In this document: in pieces, positions 25,227-33,765 of the stretch
Layout of the letters: the number at the start of each line of letters is the position of its first letter
How positions within the stretch are numbered: the first letter of the stretch is position 1
Assembly: GCF_000685015.1 (NCBI RefSeq)
Contig: NZ_BAYA01000016.1
Coordinates: 170,452 to 234,451 of the forward strand
Length of the DNA: 64,000 nucleotides
Direction: 5' to 3'
DNA from: Paraburkholderia bannensis NBRC 103871
GTDB taxonomy: Bacteria; Pseudomonadota; Gammaproteobacteria; Burkholderiales; Burkholderiaceae
Made by a program: the position numbers and the translations under genes
The notes under the pieces: generated by a model
The model's database searches: none
What the model was told of the DNA's origin: nothing
What the model saw: the letters and a program-made list of their open reading frames with translations, nothing else

Positions 25227-26963
25227 ATGATCGACGCAGACGACACGAGCACGAGCACAACCGCAAGTACCGGCACGGGCACGAACGCGCCCGAATCCGG
25301 CAATCCGTTTTCGTCGCTGGAGCACCGGCGGCACCAGATGTTCCCCCGCCTGTCCAGCGCGGAGATCGGCAGCGCGAGCCGTTTCGCGCGCCGCAAGCTA
25401 TTCAGGGCAGGCGAGCGGATCTTCGAAACCGGTAGCGTGGCCGACGGACTGCATATCCTGCTGAGCGGCCACGTGCGGATCGAGACGCGCGACGCGCAGG
25501 GCCGCACCACGCTCGTCACCGAACACGACGACGGCCATTTCATGGGCGAGATGGTGCAGCTCACCGGCAAGCCGTCGCTTGTCGACGCCATCGCGCTGAC
25601 CGATTGCGACACGCTGGTGCTCAAGCCGGAGCAACTGCGCTCGCTGATCGTCGCGGATGCGCAGCTTGGCGAGCACATCATGCGCGCGCTGATCCTGCGG
25701 CGTCTCGGGCTGATCGAGCAGGGGCTCGGGCCGATCATCGTCGGCAATGGCGACGATGCGCGTCTCGTGCGGCTGCAAGGTTTCCTGCGCCGCAATGCGT
25801 ATCCCGCGGCCGTCGTCGATGCGCGAAACGATGCGGAGTCCGTACGGTTTCTCGCCGGGCTCACTTCGACGCCCGAAGACTTTCCGCTGGTGTTCTGCCC
25901 GGACGGAACCGTCCTGCGCGCGCCGGACGAAATGGAGCTTGCCACGCGGCTTGGCCTCGTGCCGACGTTCTCTGCGTCGCAGTGCTACGACATCGCCATT
26001 GTCGGCGCCGGGCCGGCAGGTCTCGCGGCCGCTGTCTATGCGGCATCGGAAGGGCTCTCGGTGGTGGTGTTCGATCGCCGTGCGCCGGGTGGCCAGGCGG
26101 GCGCGAGCGCACGCATCGAAAACTATCTGGGCTTTCCGACCGGCATTTCGGGGCAGGCGCTCGCGGCGCGCGCTTTCCAGCAGGCGCTGAAGTTCGGCGT
26201 GCACATCGCCATCCCGACGGCCGTCGACTGCATCGACCGCACGTCCGGTCGCTTCGCGCTCACGCTCTCCGACCGGCAGACTGTGCGCGCGAAAGCGGTC
26301 GTGGTGGCGAGCGGCGCGGCCTACCGGCGGCCTTCCGTGCCGGGCTTCGAGCACTTCGAAGGCCGCGGCGTCTACTACTGGGCGTCGCCCATCGAGGCGC
26401 GTCTCGTGAGAGGCCAGGACATCGTGCTGATCGGCGGCGGCAATTCGGCGGGGCAGGCCATCGTGTTTCTCGCGGGCTTCGCCAGAAGCATCCGCGTGCT
26501 GATTCGCCGGGACAGCCTGGACGCCACCATGTCGCGCTACCTCATCGACCGGATCGGCGCCTTGCAGAACGTTTCGATTTGCGCACGCTGCTCGCTTGAG
26601 TCGCTGGAGGCGAGCAACGGCACGCTCGAACGCATTCAGGTCTGGCATGCCGACGCAGGCAGCGAGCGCATCGAGACCCGGCATCTGTTCCTGTTCATCG
26701 GCGCCGACCCGAAAACCGACTGGTTGACGTCGACCGGCGTCCATCTGGACGAACACGGTTTTGTCATGACCGGGCCATCCGGCATCAACCCGGATACGGG
26801 CTGCCTGCCGCTTGAGACGAATGTGCCGGGCCTCTTCGCCATTGGCGATGTGCGCTCGGGCGCGGCCAAGCGAGTGGCTTCGGCAGTTGGCGATGGCGCG
26901 GCGGTGGTGGCGCAGATTCACGCCTGGCTTGGCCGGTGCGCGGAGCAAAGCAGCGCATCCTGA
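25227..26963 (+). CDS. Cyclic-nucleotide-binding domain fused to thioredoxin-reductase-like flavoprotein
   Basis: This 578-aa fusion starts with a low-complexity Thr/Ser tail. A CRP-like cNMP-binding domain follows (about 40-155; ILLSGHVRIETRD, then GHFMGEMVQLTGKPS). A thioredoxin-fold segment without cysteines lies at about 170-245 (FLRRNAYPAAVVDARNDAES). The rest is a TrxR-type module with the FAD motif IVGAGPAGLAAAVY (about 255) and NAD(P) motif IVLIGGGNSAGQA (about 400). Where true thioredoxin reductases have CxxC, this protein reads YYWASP near 383, so it cannot reduce thioredoxin by that route. C-terminal FAD motif: GLFAIGDVRSG. Related cNMP-TrxR fusions are known; their substrate is unclear. 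A regulatory-looking repeat lies upstream. Confidence 0.9.
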   Translation: MIDADDTSTSTTASTGTGTNAPESGNPFSSLEHRRHQMFPRLSSAEIGSASRFARRKLFRAGERIFETGSVADGLHILLSGHVRIETRDAQGRTTLVTEHDDGHFMGEMVQLTGKPSLVDAIALTDCDTLVLKPEQLRSLIVADAQLGEHIMRALILRRLGLIEQGLGPIIVGNGDDARLVRLQGFLRRNAYPAAVVDARNDAESVRFLAGLTSTPEDFPLVFCPDGTVLRAPDEMELATRLGLVPTFSASQCYDIAIVGAGPAGLAAAVYAASEGLSVVVFDRRAPGGQAGASARIENYLGFPTGISGQALAARAFQQALKFGVHIAIPTAVDCIDRTSGRFALTLSDRQTVRAKAVVVASGAAYRRPSVPGFEHFEGRGVYYWASPIEARLVRGQDIVLIGGGNSAGQAIVFLAGFARSIRVLIRRDSLDATMSRYLIDRIGALQNVSICARCSLESLEASNGTLERIQVWHADAGSERIETRHLFLFIGADPKTDWLTSTGVHLDEHGFVMTGPSGINPDTGCLPLETNVPGLFAIGDVRSGAAKRVASAVGDGAAVVAQIHAWLGRCAEQSSAS

Positions 26964-26982
26964 CGCTTTGCTCAATTGCGCC

Positions 26983-28563
26983 TTACGGTTCGAGCAGGCG
27001 CTGCAGGCGCAGCTCTTCCAGGTCGAGTTCGGACTCGATGCGATGCAAGACCGCGTTGTCGACCTTGCCGTCGCGGTGCAGGTCGAGCAGCGTCGTGCGC
27101 GATACCCCCACCAGTTCGAGTTCGACGCGCAGGAAACGCGCGCGGTCTTCGACCCGTTCGATGCCCGACATGTGCGCGTCCTGGTTCGCGCTCACGCGGA
27201 TGCGATATTCGGCGCGCAGACGCTCCAGCGTGGTGTGTTCGACAGCGGATGCACGTTTGCCGATCGCCTCAAGCGCGGCCAGCGACGCGCCGAACGTTTT
27301 CGCGCGCGCTTCGTGCTCGGACATCGTATGGCGTGCGGCCGGGCGCAGCTTCAGCATCCGGATGAGTGGCGCGAGACTGCCGCCTTGCACGACGAGCGTC
27401 GCGATGATGAGCAGGAAGGTGCTGAACACGATCAGGTCGCGGCCCGGGAAACTGGCGGGCAACGCAATCGCTGCGGCCAGGCTGACGACGCCGCGCATGC
27501 CGGCCCAGCCGATCACGACGGCCTCCGCGAACGACCACGGCTGGCCGCCGGTGCGCCTTGCGCGCAGCTGGCTCGGGAGCCAGACCGCGGCGAACACCCA
27601 GACGAGGCGCGCGGCGATGGCCGCCGCGGTCGCGGGCAACGCCACGCGCAGGCCAGCCGCGAGCATGGCGCCTTCGTGATGCACGCCCGCGAGAATGCCG
27701 TGCAGTGCGAGGCCGATCAGGATGAAGACCAGCGCGTCGAGTACGAACACGATCGCTTCCCAGGTCGCCTTGGCCTTGATGCGCATGTCCGCGTCGAAGA
27801 CGCGATGCTGGCGTACGCCAAGCACGAGACCGCAGGTCACCACCGAGAGCACGCCAGAGCCGTGCACCGCTTCGGCGATGCCATAACTCGCCCACGCCAT
27901 CACGAAGGTCACAACGATGCCCAGCATCGGGTCGCGCAGACGCGGCAGCACCCAGCACATCGCCTGGCCGCACGCGAGCCCGACCGCGACGCCGATCAGC
28001 GTCAGCGTGAAGAACATCTGCGTTGCGCTGGCGGCGGTGATGGTGGCCGCGAGCGCGGCGGAAATCGCCATCTGATAGATCAGCAGGCCCGATGCGTCGT
28101 TCACGAGGCTTTCGCCTTCGAGCACGGCAACCAGTCTTCCGGGCAGCGGGTGGCGCTGGAGGATCGCCTTCGCGGCGACCGCATCGGGCGGAGAGACGAT
28201 CGCGCCAAGCGTGAAGCACGCGGCCCACGGCAGGGCGGGATTGAAGGCGTGCACCGCAACCGCAACGGCCACGGTCGTAAAGGTGACCGCACCGAGCACG
28301 AGCGAGGCAATGGTGGCGAGTTCCTGCCTGAACTCCTTCCATGCCGTGTAGAACGAACTCGACATCAGCAGCGGCGGCAGCACGGCCGCGAGCAGCAGGT
28401 CGGGATCCATGTCGGGAACGCGTTTGCCCGCGACCGCAATGACGCAGCCGCCCAGCAGGAGCACGACGGCAGGCGGGATCGAGACGCGCTCGGCGAGCCA
28501 CGTGAGTGCGCCCGCACCGCAGATCAGCAGCAGGAGGTACTGAAAAAGCTCGACGTTATTCAT
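26983..28563 (-). CDS. CPA1-family Na+/H+ antiporter (NhaP-like)
   Basis: This 526-aa inner-membrane cation/proton antiporter has about 12 hydrophobic segments. Conserved elements are FTLGAIVSPPDAVAAKAIL and GESLVNDASGLLIYQ (the ND ion-binding pair), and GWAGMRGVVSLAAAIALP in the C-terminal half. A cytoplasmic tail of about 120 residues follows. It is convergent with the cNMP-flavoprotein gene, with only about 20 bp between stops, and is followed upstream by a XapX gene on the same strand. It probably handles Na+ or K+ and pH homeostasis. Confidence 0.94.
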   Translation of the reverse strand: MNNVELFQYLLLLICGAGALTWLAERVSIPPAVVLLLGGCVIAVAGKRVPDMDPDLLLAAVLPPLLMSSSFYTAWKEFRQELATIASLVLGAVTFTTVAVAVAVHAFNPALPWAACFTLGAIVSPPDAVAAKAILQRHPLPGRLVAVLEGESLVNDASGLLIYQMAISAALAATITAASATQMFFTLTLIGVAVGLACGQAMCWVLPRLRDPMLGIVVTFVMAWASYGIAEAVHGSGVLSVVTCGLVLGVRQHRVFDADMRIKAKATWEAIVFVLDALVFILIGLALHGILAGVHHEGAMLAAGLRVALPATAAAIAARLVWVFAAVWLPSQLRARRTGGQPWSFAEAVVIGWAGMRGVVSLAAAIALPASFPGRDLIVFSTFLLIIATLVVQGGSLAPLIRMLKLRPAARHTMSEHEARAKTFGASLAALEAIGKRASAVEHTTLERLRAEYRIRVSANQDAHMSGIERVEDRARFLRVELELVGVSRTTLLDLHRDGKVDNAVLHRIESELDLEELRLQRLLEP

Positions 28564-28612
28564 GGGCGTGCCGCAAGCCTATGTCGAGCGCAAGCAAGGG
28601 GATGGCGCTGCG

Positions 28613-28888
28613 TCACGATGCTGGCTGGTCTTTTGCGGCGGCTTTGGATACCTGGGCGCCCGGCAGCGAGCCGAACATATGCTGGCCGCACTTGGCTTCG
28701 CGCCATGCCGCGCGCGGCTTGTCGCCCGAGAGCATGCGGCGCGCGAGCGGCAGGATCTGCTCGCCAGCCAGCATGCCGAGCAGCCCCATCAGCGCAATGA
28801 TCGGCGGAGCGGGCGACTGCACGCCGATTGCATAGTAGACGACGCCGATAAGCACACCGGCGAGCAGCGACAGGATATAGGGCTTCAT
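28613..28888 (-). CDS. XapX/DUF1427 small membrane protein with cytoplasmic tail
   Basis: This 91-aa protein starts MKPYILSLLAGVLIGVVYY, continues with SPAPPIIALMGLLGMLAGEQ, and ends in a hydrophilic tail of about 40 residues. The two-helix core with the SPAPPxxALxGLLGM signature defines the XapX (DUF1427) family, whose function is unknown. A second, shorter family member is encoded at 30125 on the other strand, beyond the hydrolase gene. XapX genes are commonly seen near YcaC-like hydrolases. Confidence 0.85.
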   Translation of the reverse strand: MKPYILSLLAGVLIGVVYYAIGVQSPAPPIIALMGLLGMLAGEQILPLARRMLSGDKPRAAWREAKCGQHMFGSLPGAQVSKAAAKDQPAS

Positions 28889-29162
28889 AAAGCGAATCTC
28901 GTGAATGACCGGTTCAATGGAAAAACCGAAAAACCATTGCGCCTCAGTTTTCCCGGAGCGTAGCGGGTTTTAAGAAGCGGGAAAAGCTGCATTCAGATTA
29001 TTTAAGGATAAATTTTCTGGAGCCGGATTAATTCTATTTTTAAGTTGTTCAAGTGCCGCTTTAGCGTGTCAAATATGCGCAGCTGGCTGACTGACTCGCC
29101 AGCGCAATACACTCTGGTCACCCTCGCGGCCCTCCCCGTGGGGCAGCGCCTCCCTCCCGGTT

Positions 29163-29177
29163 CAAAGGAATCCTTTG
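29163..29177 (+). promoter_or_regulatory. Palindrome containing the hydrolase ribosome binding site
   Basis: CAAAGGA-A-TCCTTTG is a perfect 7-bp inverted repeat ending two bases before the hydrolase ATG. It contains the AAAGGA ribosome binding site. Folding in mRNA, or protein binding in DNA, would affect initiation. The remaining gap back to 28888 also holds GCTGGC/GCCAGC (29082-29103) and TTTTCCCG/CGGGAAAA (28948-28985) inverted repeats. No clear sigma-70 promoter was identified. Confidence 0.4.
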
Positions 29178-29179
29178 TC

Positions 29180-29866
29180 ATGAGCAATCCTAAACTTGAA
29201 GTTCTCACCCCGCACAACAGCCAGTTGATCATCATTGACCAGCAGCCGCAGATGGCCTTTGGCGTGCAGTCGATCGACCGCCAGGTGCTGAAGAACAATG
29301 TCATTGGGCTCGCCAAGGCTGCCAAGGTGTTCAATGTCCCGACGACGATCACCACCGTCGAAACGGAAAGCTTCTCGGGCTATACGTACCCGGAAGTGCT
29401 CGACGTGTTCCCCGACCACAAGCTGCTTGAGCGCACGTCGATGAACTCGTGGGACGACCAGAAGGTTCGCGACGCGCTCAAGGCGAACGGTCGCAAGAAG
29501 GTGGTCGTGGCTGGCCTGTGGACAGAAGTCTGCAACACGACGTTCGCGCTGTGCGCGATGCTCGAAGGCGGCTACGAGATCTACATGGTCGCCGACGCTT
29601 CGGGCGGTACGTCGAAGGACGCGCACGACTACGCAATGCAACGCATGATCCAGGCTGGCGTCGTGCCTGTCACGTGGCAGCAGGTCTTGCTTGAGTGGCA
29701 GCGCGACTGGGCGCACCGCGAAACGTACGACGCAGTCATGGCGATCGCGAAGGAACATTCGGGCGCCTACGGCATGGGTATCGACTACGCCTACACGATG
29801 GTTCACAAGGCCGCGCAACGCACGGCCGAGCCGCACGAACTGCTGGCAGCGGTGCCCGCGAAGTAA
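29180..29866 (+). CDS. Isochorismatase-like cysteine hydrolase (YcaC family)
   Basis: This 228-aa hydrolase starts at the ATG at 29180. The catalytic aspartate is in LIIIDQQPQMAFG (about D21) and the nucleophilic cysteine in VVAGLWTEVCNTTFA (about C118). The cis-peptide region VAGLWTEV is typical of the family. A C-terminal extension of about 40 residues (SGAYGMGIDYAYTMVHKA) is typical of the longer YcaC relatives in Burkholderia. It likely hydrolyses an amide or a related small substrate. It opens a + strand run with XapX, amidohydrolase, DoxX, VOC and porin genes. Confidence 0.9.
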   Translation: MSNPKLEVLTPHNSQLIIIDQQPQMAFGVQSIDRQVLKNNVIGLAKAAKVFNVPTTITTVETESFSGYTYPEVLDVFPDHKLLERTSMNSWDDQKVRDALKANGRKKVVVAGLWTEVCNTTFALCAMLEGGYEIYMVADASGGTSKDAHDYAMQRMIQAGVVPVTWQQVLLEWQRDWAHRETYDAVMAIAKEHSGAYGMGIDYAYTMVHKAAQRTAEPHELLAAVPAK

Positions 29867-30124
29867 TCGCTTTCGCCGCGATGGCGCATGCCTCAGCGTG
29901 GCGTTCCGTGCGAACGCGGCGCTGGGGCGTGCCCACGAGGACTGACGTTTTAAGCGTCCGGGCATGGCCCGGTGCAGTCGGAACGACAGGAAACAATGGG
30001 CGAATGGCGGACAGGATTTAAAGGTCAGGATAGCTGATTACCGTTGCGCAGGATGCGTAGCGACCCGGCATGACGGGCCCGGATGCAACGCGCCGTTTTT
30101 TTCTCCTTCGAAGAGCTTGACCTT

Positions 30125-30292
30125 ATGGAAACGTATCTCGTGTCGCTCGGTGCTGGCGCGCTCGCCGGTGTGATCTACAGCGCCATCAAGGTTCGTTCGC
30201 CGGCGCCGCCGCTGGTCGCCCTTGTCGGCTTGCTGGGCATGGTGATCGGCGTGCAGGCCATCCCGGCGCTCAAGCCGCTGTTCGGTTTTTAA
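30125..30292 (+). CDS. XapX/DUF1427 small membrane protein (second copy)
   Basis: This 55-aa protein has two predicted membrane helices: METYLVSLGAGALAGVIYSA, then SPAPPLVALVGLLGMVIGVQ. It carries the XapX signature shared with the protein at 28613 but lacks the hydrophilic tail. The start at 30125 gives the family-length N terminus; the upstream frame to 30083 has no family match. It lies 28 bp before the amidohydrolase start, so it is likely translated from the same message. The 258-bp gap before it holds no other gene. Confidence 0.85.
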   Translation: METYLVSLGAGALAGVIYSAIKVRSPAPPLVALVGLLGMVIGVQAIPALKPLFGF

Positions 30293-30320
30293 TCGCAGTA
30301 CGTGAAGCGAGGAAACGCAC

Positions 30321-32210
30321 ATGTGTGCCACCGCTACCCATCCCGATCTCATCCTGCATAACGGCCGGTTGACGACGCTCGACCGTTCGAACCCGCTTGC
30401 CACCGCCGTCGCGATTGCCGATGGCCGCTTCGTGGCCGTGGGCAGCGATGCCGAGGTCATGCCGCTTGCGGGCAGCGCGACTCGCGTCGTCGACCTGGGC
30501 GGCCGACCGGCGCTGCCAGGCCTGATCGACAATCACTTGCACCTGATTCGCGGCGGCCTGAACTACAACATGGAACTGCGCTGGGACGGGGTTCGCTCGC
30601 TCGCCGCTGCCATGGACATGCTCAAGCAGCAGGTCGCGATCACGCCCGCGCCGCAATGGGTGCGCGTCGTCGGCGGCTTCACCGAGCATCAGTTCGAAGA
30701 GAAGCGCCTGCCGACCATCGAGGAACTCAACGCCGTCGCGCCCGATACGCCCGTCTTCATCCTGCACCTGTACGACCGCGCGCTGCTCAACGCCGCGGCG
30801 CTGCGCGTCGTGGGCTATAACAAGGAAACGCCGGAGCCGCCGGGCGGCACGATCCTGCGCGACGGGGCGGGCAATCCCACCGGGCTGCTGCTCGCCAATC
30901 CCAATGCGACGATTCTCTACGCGACGCTCGCGAAGGGGCCGAAGCTGCCGTTCGAGTATCAATACAACTCGACGCGCCATTTCATGCGCGAGCTCAATCG
31001 CCTGGGCGTGACCGGCGCCATCGACGCGGGCGGCGGCTCGCAGAACTATCCCGACGATTACGAAGTCATCCGCAAGCTCCATGAAGCGGGCGAGATGACG
31101 GTGCGCATCGCGTACAACCTCTTTACGCAGAAGCCGAACGCCGAAAAGGAAGACTTCCTGAACTGGACGGGATCGGTCAAGTACCACGATGGTTCGGACT
31201 ACTTCCGGCACAACGGCGCGGGCGAGATGCTCGTGTTCTCGGCGGCCGACTTCGAGGACTTCCGCGTGGCGCGCCCCGAGCTGCCGCCCGGCATGGAAGG
31301 CGAGCTTGAAGGCGTGGTGCGCGTGCTCGCGCAGAACCGCTGGCCGTGGCGTCTGCATGCCACCTATGACGAGACCATCAGCCGCGCGCTGGACGTATTC
31401 GAGAAGGTCAACCAGGACATTCCGCTCGCGGGCCTCAACTGGTTCTTCGACCACGCGGAAACCGTTTCCGAGCGCTCGATGGATCGCATCGCGGCGCTAG
31501 GCGGCGGCATCGCCGTGCAGCACCGCATGGCCTACCAGGGCGAATATTTCGTCGAGCGCTACGGCGCGAAGGCTGCTGAAGCCACGCCGCCGGTCGCGAA
31601 GATGCTTGAGAAGGGCATCAAGGTCTCCGCTGGCACCGACGCCACGCGCGTGGCGTCGTACAACCCGTGGGTGTCGCTCGCGTGGCTCGTGACCGGCAAG
31701 ACGGTGGGCGGCCTGCGCATGTATCCGCAACGCAACCTGCTCGATCGCGAAACGGCGCTGCGCATGTGGACGGAGTACGTGACCTGGTTCTCGAACGAAG
31801 AAGGCCGCAAAGGCCGCATCGCGGTCGGGCAACTGGCCGACCTGATGGTGCCCGACCGGGACTTCTTCGCGTGCGCCGAGGACGATATCGCCACCACGTC
31901 GGCCTTGCTTACGGTGGTTGGCGGGCGGATCGTCTGGGGTGCGGGCCCGTTCTCGCAATACGACGCGCCGATTCCGCCCGCCATGCCGGACTGGTCGCCG
32001 GTGCGCCAGTATGGCGGCTATGGCGGCTGGGGCGCGACGCAACGCGAGGGCGCGCCGCTCCAGCGTGCCGCGGCCGCCGCGCTGTGCGCCTGCGCGAACG
32101 CCTGCGACCTGCATGGCCACGGCCACGCGAGCGCATGGGGCAAGACGTTGCCGACCTCGGACGCCAGCGGCTTCTGGGGCGCGTTTGGCTGCTCCTGCTG
32201 GGCGGTTTGA
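30321..32210 (+). CDS. YtcJ-like amidohydrolase (Amidohydro_3) with Cys/His-rich C-terminal tail
   Basis: This 629-aa metal-dependent hydrolase has a GAGGAA-type ribosome binding site. It starts with the usual small beta domain (DLILHNGRLTTLDR), has the first metal-binding pair in LPGLIDNHLHLIRGG, later FFDHAETVSERSM, and the C-terminal SAGTDATRVASYNPW. The family hydrolyses N-acyl or cyclic amides and imides. The last 55 residues are unusual: paired cysteines (ALCACANACDLHGHGHA and FGCSCWAV) that look like an extra metal or heme-type site. The context (cysteine hydrolase, DoxX, VOC, porin) suggests uptake and breakdown of an unidentified amide compound. Confidence 0.9.
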   Translation: MCATATHPDLILHNGRLTTLDRSNPLATAVAIADGRFVAVGSDAEVMPLAGSATRVVDLGGRPALPGLIDNHLHLIRGGLNYNMELRWDGVRSLAAAMDMLKQQVAITPAPQWVRVVGGFTEHQFEEKRLPTIEELNAVAPDTPVFILHLYDRALLNAAALRVVGYNKETPEPPGGTILRDGAGNPTGLLLANPNATILYATLAKGPKLPFEYQYNSTRHFMRELNRLGVTGAIDAGGGSQNYPDDYEVIRKLHEAGEMTVRIAYNLFTQKPNAEKEDFLNWTGSVKYHDGSDYFRHNGAGEMLVFSAADFEDFRVARPELPPGMEGELEGVVRVLAQNRWPWRLHATYDETISRALDVFEKVNQDIPLAGLNWFFDHAETVSERSMDRIAALGGGIAVQHRMAYQGEYFVERYGAKAAEATPPVAKMLEKGIKVSAGTDATRVASYNPWVSLAWLVTGKTVGGLRMYPQRNLLDRETALRMWTEYVTWFSNEEGRKGRIAVGQLADLMVPDRDFFACAEDDIATTSALLTVVGGRIVWGAGPFSQYDAPIPPAMPDWSPVRQYGGYGGWGATQREGAPLQRAAAAALCACANACDLHGHGHASAWGKTLPTSDASGFWGAFGCSCWAV

Positions 32211-32211
32211 C

Positions 32212-32658
32212 ATGTCGGCGCTGAGCGGCAGTGGCAATCCCGCATGGGTTCGTGCGCTGCTTGCGCAGGGGTGGGTCGCGCCGCTCATGCGCCTCGCGCT
32301 GGTGTCCGCGTACCTGATCGGCGGCGTCAACAAGGCGCTGCACTTCGACAGCGCGATTGCGGAGCAGGCGCATTTCGGCCTGCATCCCCCCGCGCTGTGG
32401 GCTGCGCTCGCGATCGCGGTCGAGATCGGCGGTTCGCTGTGCGTGGTGCTGCGTCGATTCACCTGGCTTGGCGCGGGCGGACTCGCTATGTTGACGGTCG
32501 TGGCGATGCTGGTCGCCAACGACTTCTGGAACCAGGCCGGCACCGCGCGTTTCATCGCGCTCAACAGTTTTTTCGAGCATATGGGGCTGATCGCGGCGCT
32601 CGTGCTCGCGACCCTGCTTGCCGATGTCCAGCCTGCATCCGGCAGCCGCCGGGCATGA
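32212..32658 (+). CDS. DoxX-family inner-membrane protein
   Basis: This 148-aa protein has four predicted membrane helices. The first is PLMRLALVSAYLIGGVNKAL and the third includes LGAGGLAMLTVVAMLVANDF. DoxX relatives act as electron-transfer or small-molecule membrane partners, for example with thiosulfate:quinone oxidoreductase or SodA complexes. The start is the ATG two bases after the amidohydrolase TGA, which indicates translational coupling. Confidence 0.85.
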   Translation: MSALSGSGNPAWVRALLAQGWVAPLMRLALVSAYLIGGVNKALHFDSAIAEQAHFGLHPPALWAALAIAVEIGGSLCVVLRRFTWLGAGGLAMLTVVAMLVANDFWNQAGTARFIALNSFFEHMGLIAALVLATLLADVQPASGSRRA

Positions 32659-32694
32659 TTGACCGGCAAACTGAAACATCAAGGAAATCTCGTT

Positions 32695-33609
32695 ATGAAA
32701 GCACTTCGCCCTGTACTCGCTGCCCTGATGATCGCGGGCAGTCTCCTGGCCGCGCCCGCCGCGTTTGCCAAGCCGCCGGCAGCGCCGACGCTGGCGCCGT
32801 GGGTCGCGGTCGGCCCGCAGTACGACACGACCCACGTGTATGTCGCGCCGGAAGATTTCGACCGCTTCACGGACAGCTTCGTCGCGACTTTCGGCGGCAG
32901 CAAGTCGAAGCAGGGCGTGTTCCAGGTCACGCCGACGCCGAGCCAGACGATGTCGCAACTCGTCTTCACGCCGTCGGGCACGATTTCCGTGTTCGGCTTC
33001 AAGACGCCGGTGCCCTGGCCGTTCGGCGCTGAGCGCACGGGCTATCTCGTGACCGACATGGACGCGGCGGTGAAGTCGGCGCGTGCGCTTGGCGCAGACG
33101 TGATCGTCGATACGTTCCCCGATCCGATTGGTCGCGACGCAGTCGTCACGTGGCCGGGCGGCGTGAACATGCAGCTCTATTGGCATACCCAGGCGCCGAA
33201 GTACGACGCGCTGCAGACCGCGCCGGAGAACCGCGTGTACGTGTCGCCGCAAAGCCTGCACAAGTTCGTTCACGCCTTTGTCAACTTCTCGCACGGCAAG
33301 GTGGTATCCGACGAAGCCAACGCGCCGGGCGTCGAGATCGGGCGGCCGAACGATACGTACCGCCGTATCCGGATCGAATCGGGCTTCGGCAAGATGACCG
33401 TGCTCGTGACCGACGGCCATCTGCCGTATCCGTTTGGCCACGAAATGACGGGCTACGAAGTGCCGGATCTCGCCGCGACGCTGGAGAAGGCGAAAGCCGC
33501 GGGCGTGAACGTGCTGGTGCCGCCGTTTGCGTCGGAAGGCCGCAATGCCGCAATCGTCCAGTTCCCGGGCGGCTATATCGCCGAGATCCACGACCGCGCC
33601 GCGAAATAA
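32695..33609 (+). CDS. Exported protein with two VOC (glyoxalase-fold) domains
   Basis: This 304-aa protein has a Sec signal peptide (MKALRPVLAALMIAGSLLAA, cleavage near APAAFA-KP). Two VOC domains follow. The first (about 45-165) runs from THVYVAPEDFDRF to GGVNMQLYWHTQ. The second (about 175-300) runs from RVYVSPQSLHKFV to GGYIAEIHD. VOC enzymes use one metal in a cup formed by two modules. A periplasmic location is uncommon, since most are cytosolic dioxygenases or isomerases. Placement after DoxX and before a porin suggests a periplasmic step of the local pathway. Confidence 0.88.
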   Translation: MKALRPVLAALMIAGSLLAAPAAFAKPPAAPTLAPWVAVGPQYDTTHVYVAPEDFDRFTDSFVATFGGSKSKQGVFQVTPTPSQTMSQLVFTPSGTISVFGFKTPVPWPFGAERTGYLVTDMDAAVKSARALGADVIVDTFPDPIGRDAVVTWPGGVNMQLYWHTQAPKYDALQTAPENRVYVSPQSLHKFVHAFVNFSHGKVVSDEANAPGVEIGRPNDTYRRIRIESGFGKMTVLVTDGHLPYPFGHEMTGYEVPDLAATLEKAKAAGVNVLVPPFASEGRNAAIVQFPGGYIAEIHDRAAK

Positions 33610-33623
33610 GGCATGAGGCATGA

Positions 33624-33644
33624 GGCGAGGGCGTGAGCCTCGCC
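33624..33644 (+). terminator. Stem-loop after the VOC gene
   Basis: GGCGAGG pairs with CCTCGCC across a 7-nt loop shortly after the VOC stop codon. It is preceded by a duplicated GGCATGA. No T-tract follows, so it may be a weak or Rho-assisted terminator that partly isolates the porin gene. Confidence 0.35.
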
Positions 33645-33765
33645 GCCGTCGCTGGCCTGGTCGACACACTGAGCGGCGTCGCGACGCGCGGGCTGTTCGC
33701 CGCGCGCGCGGCGTGAGAACCGGGCCGCTGCATCCCATCACAAACCGGTAACGGCAAGAAGACTC

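Noticed and set aside
25227..26963. Calling this gene a thioredoxin reductase
   Set aside because: The CxxC redox centre is absent (YYWASP instead), so only the flavoprotein fold, not the activity, is supported.
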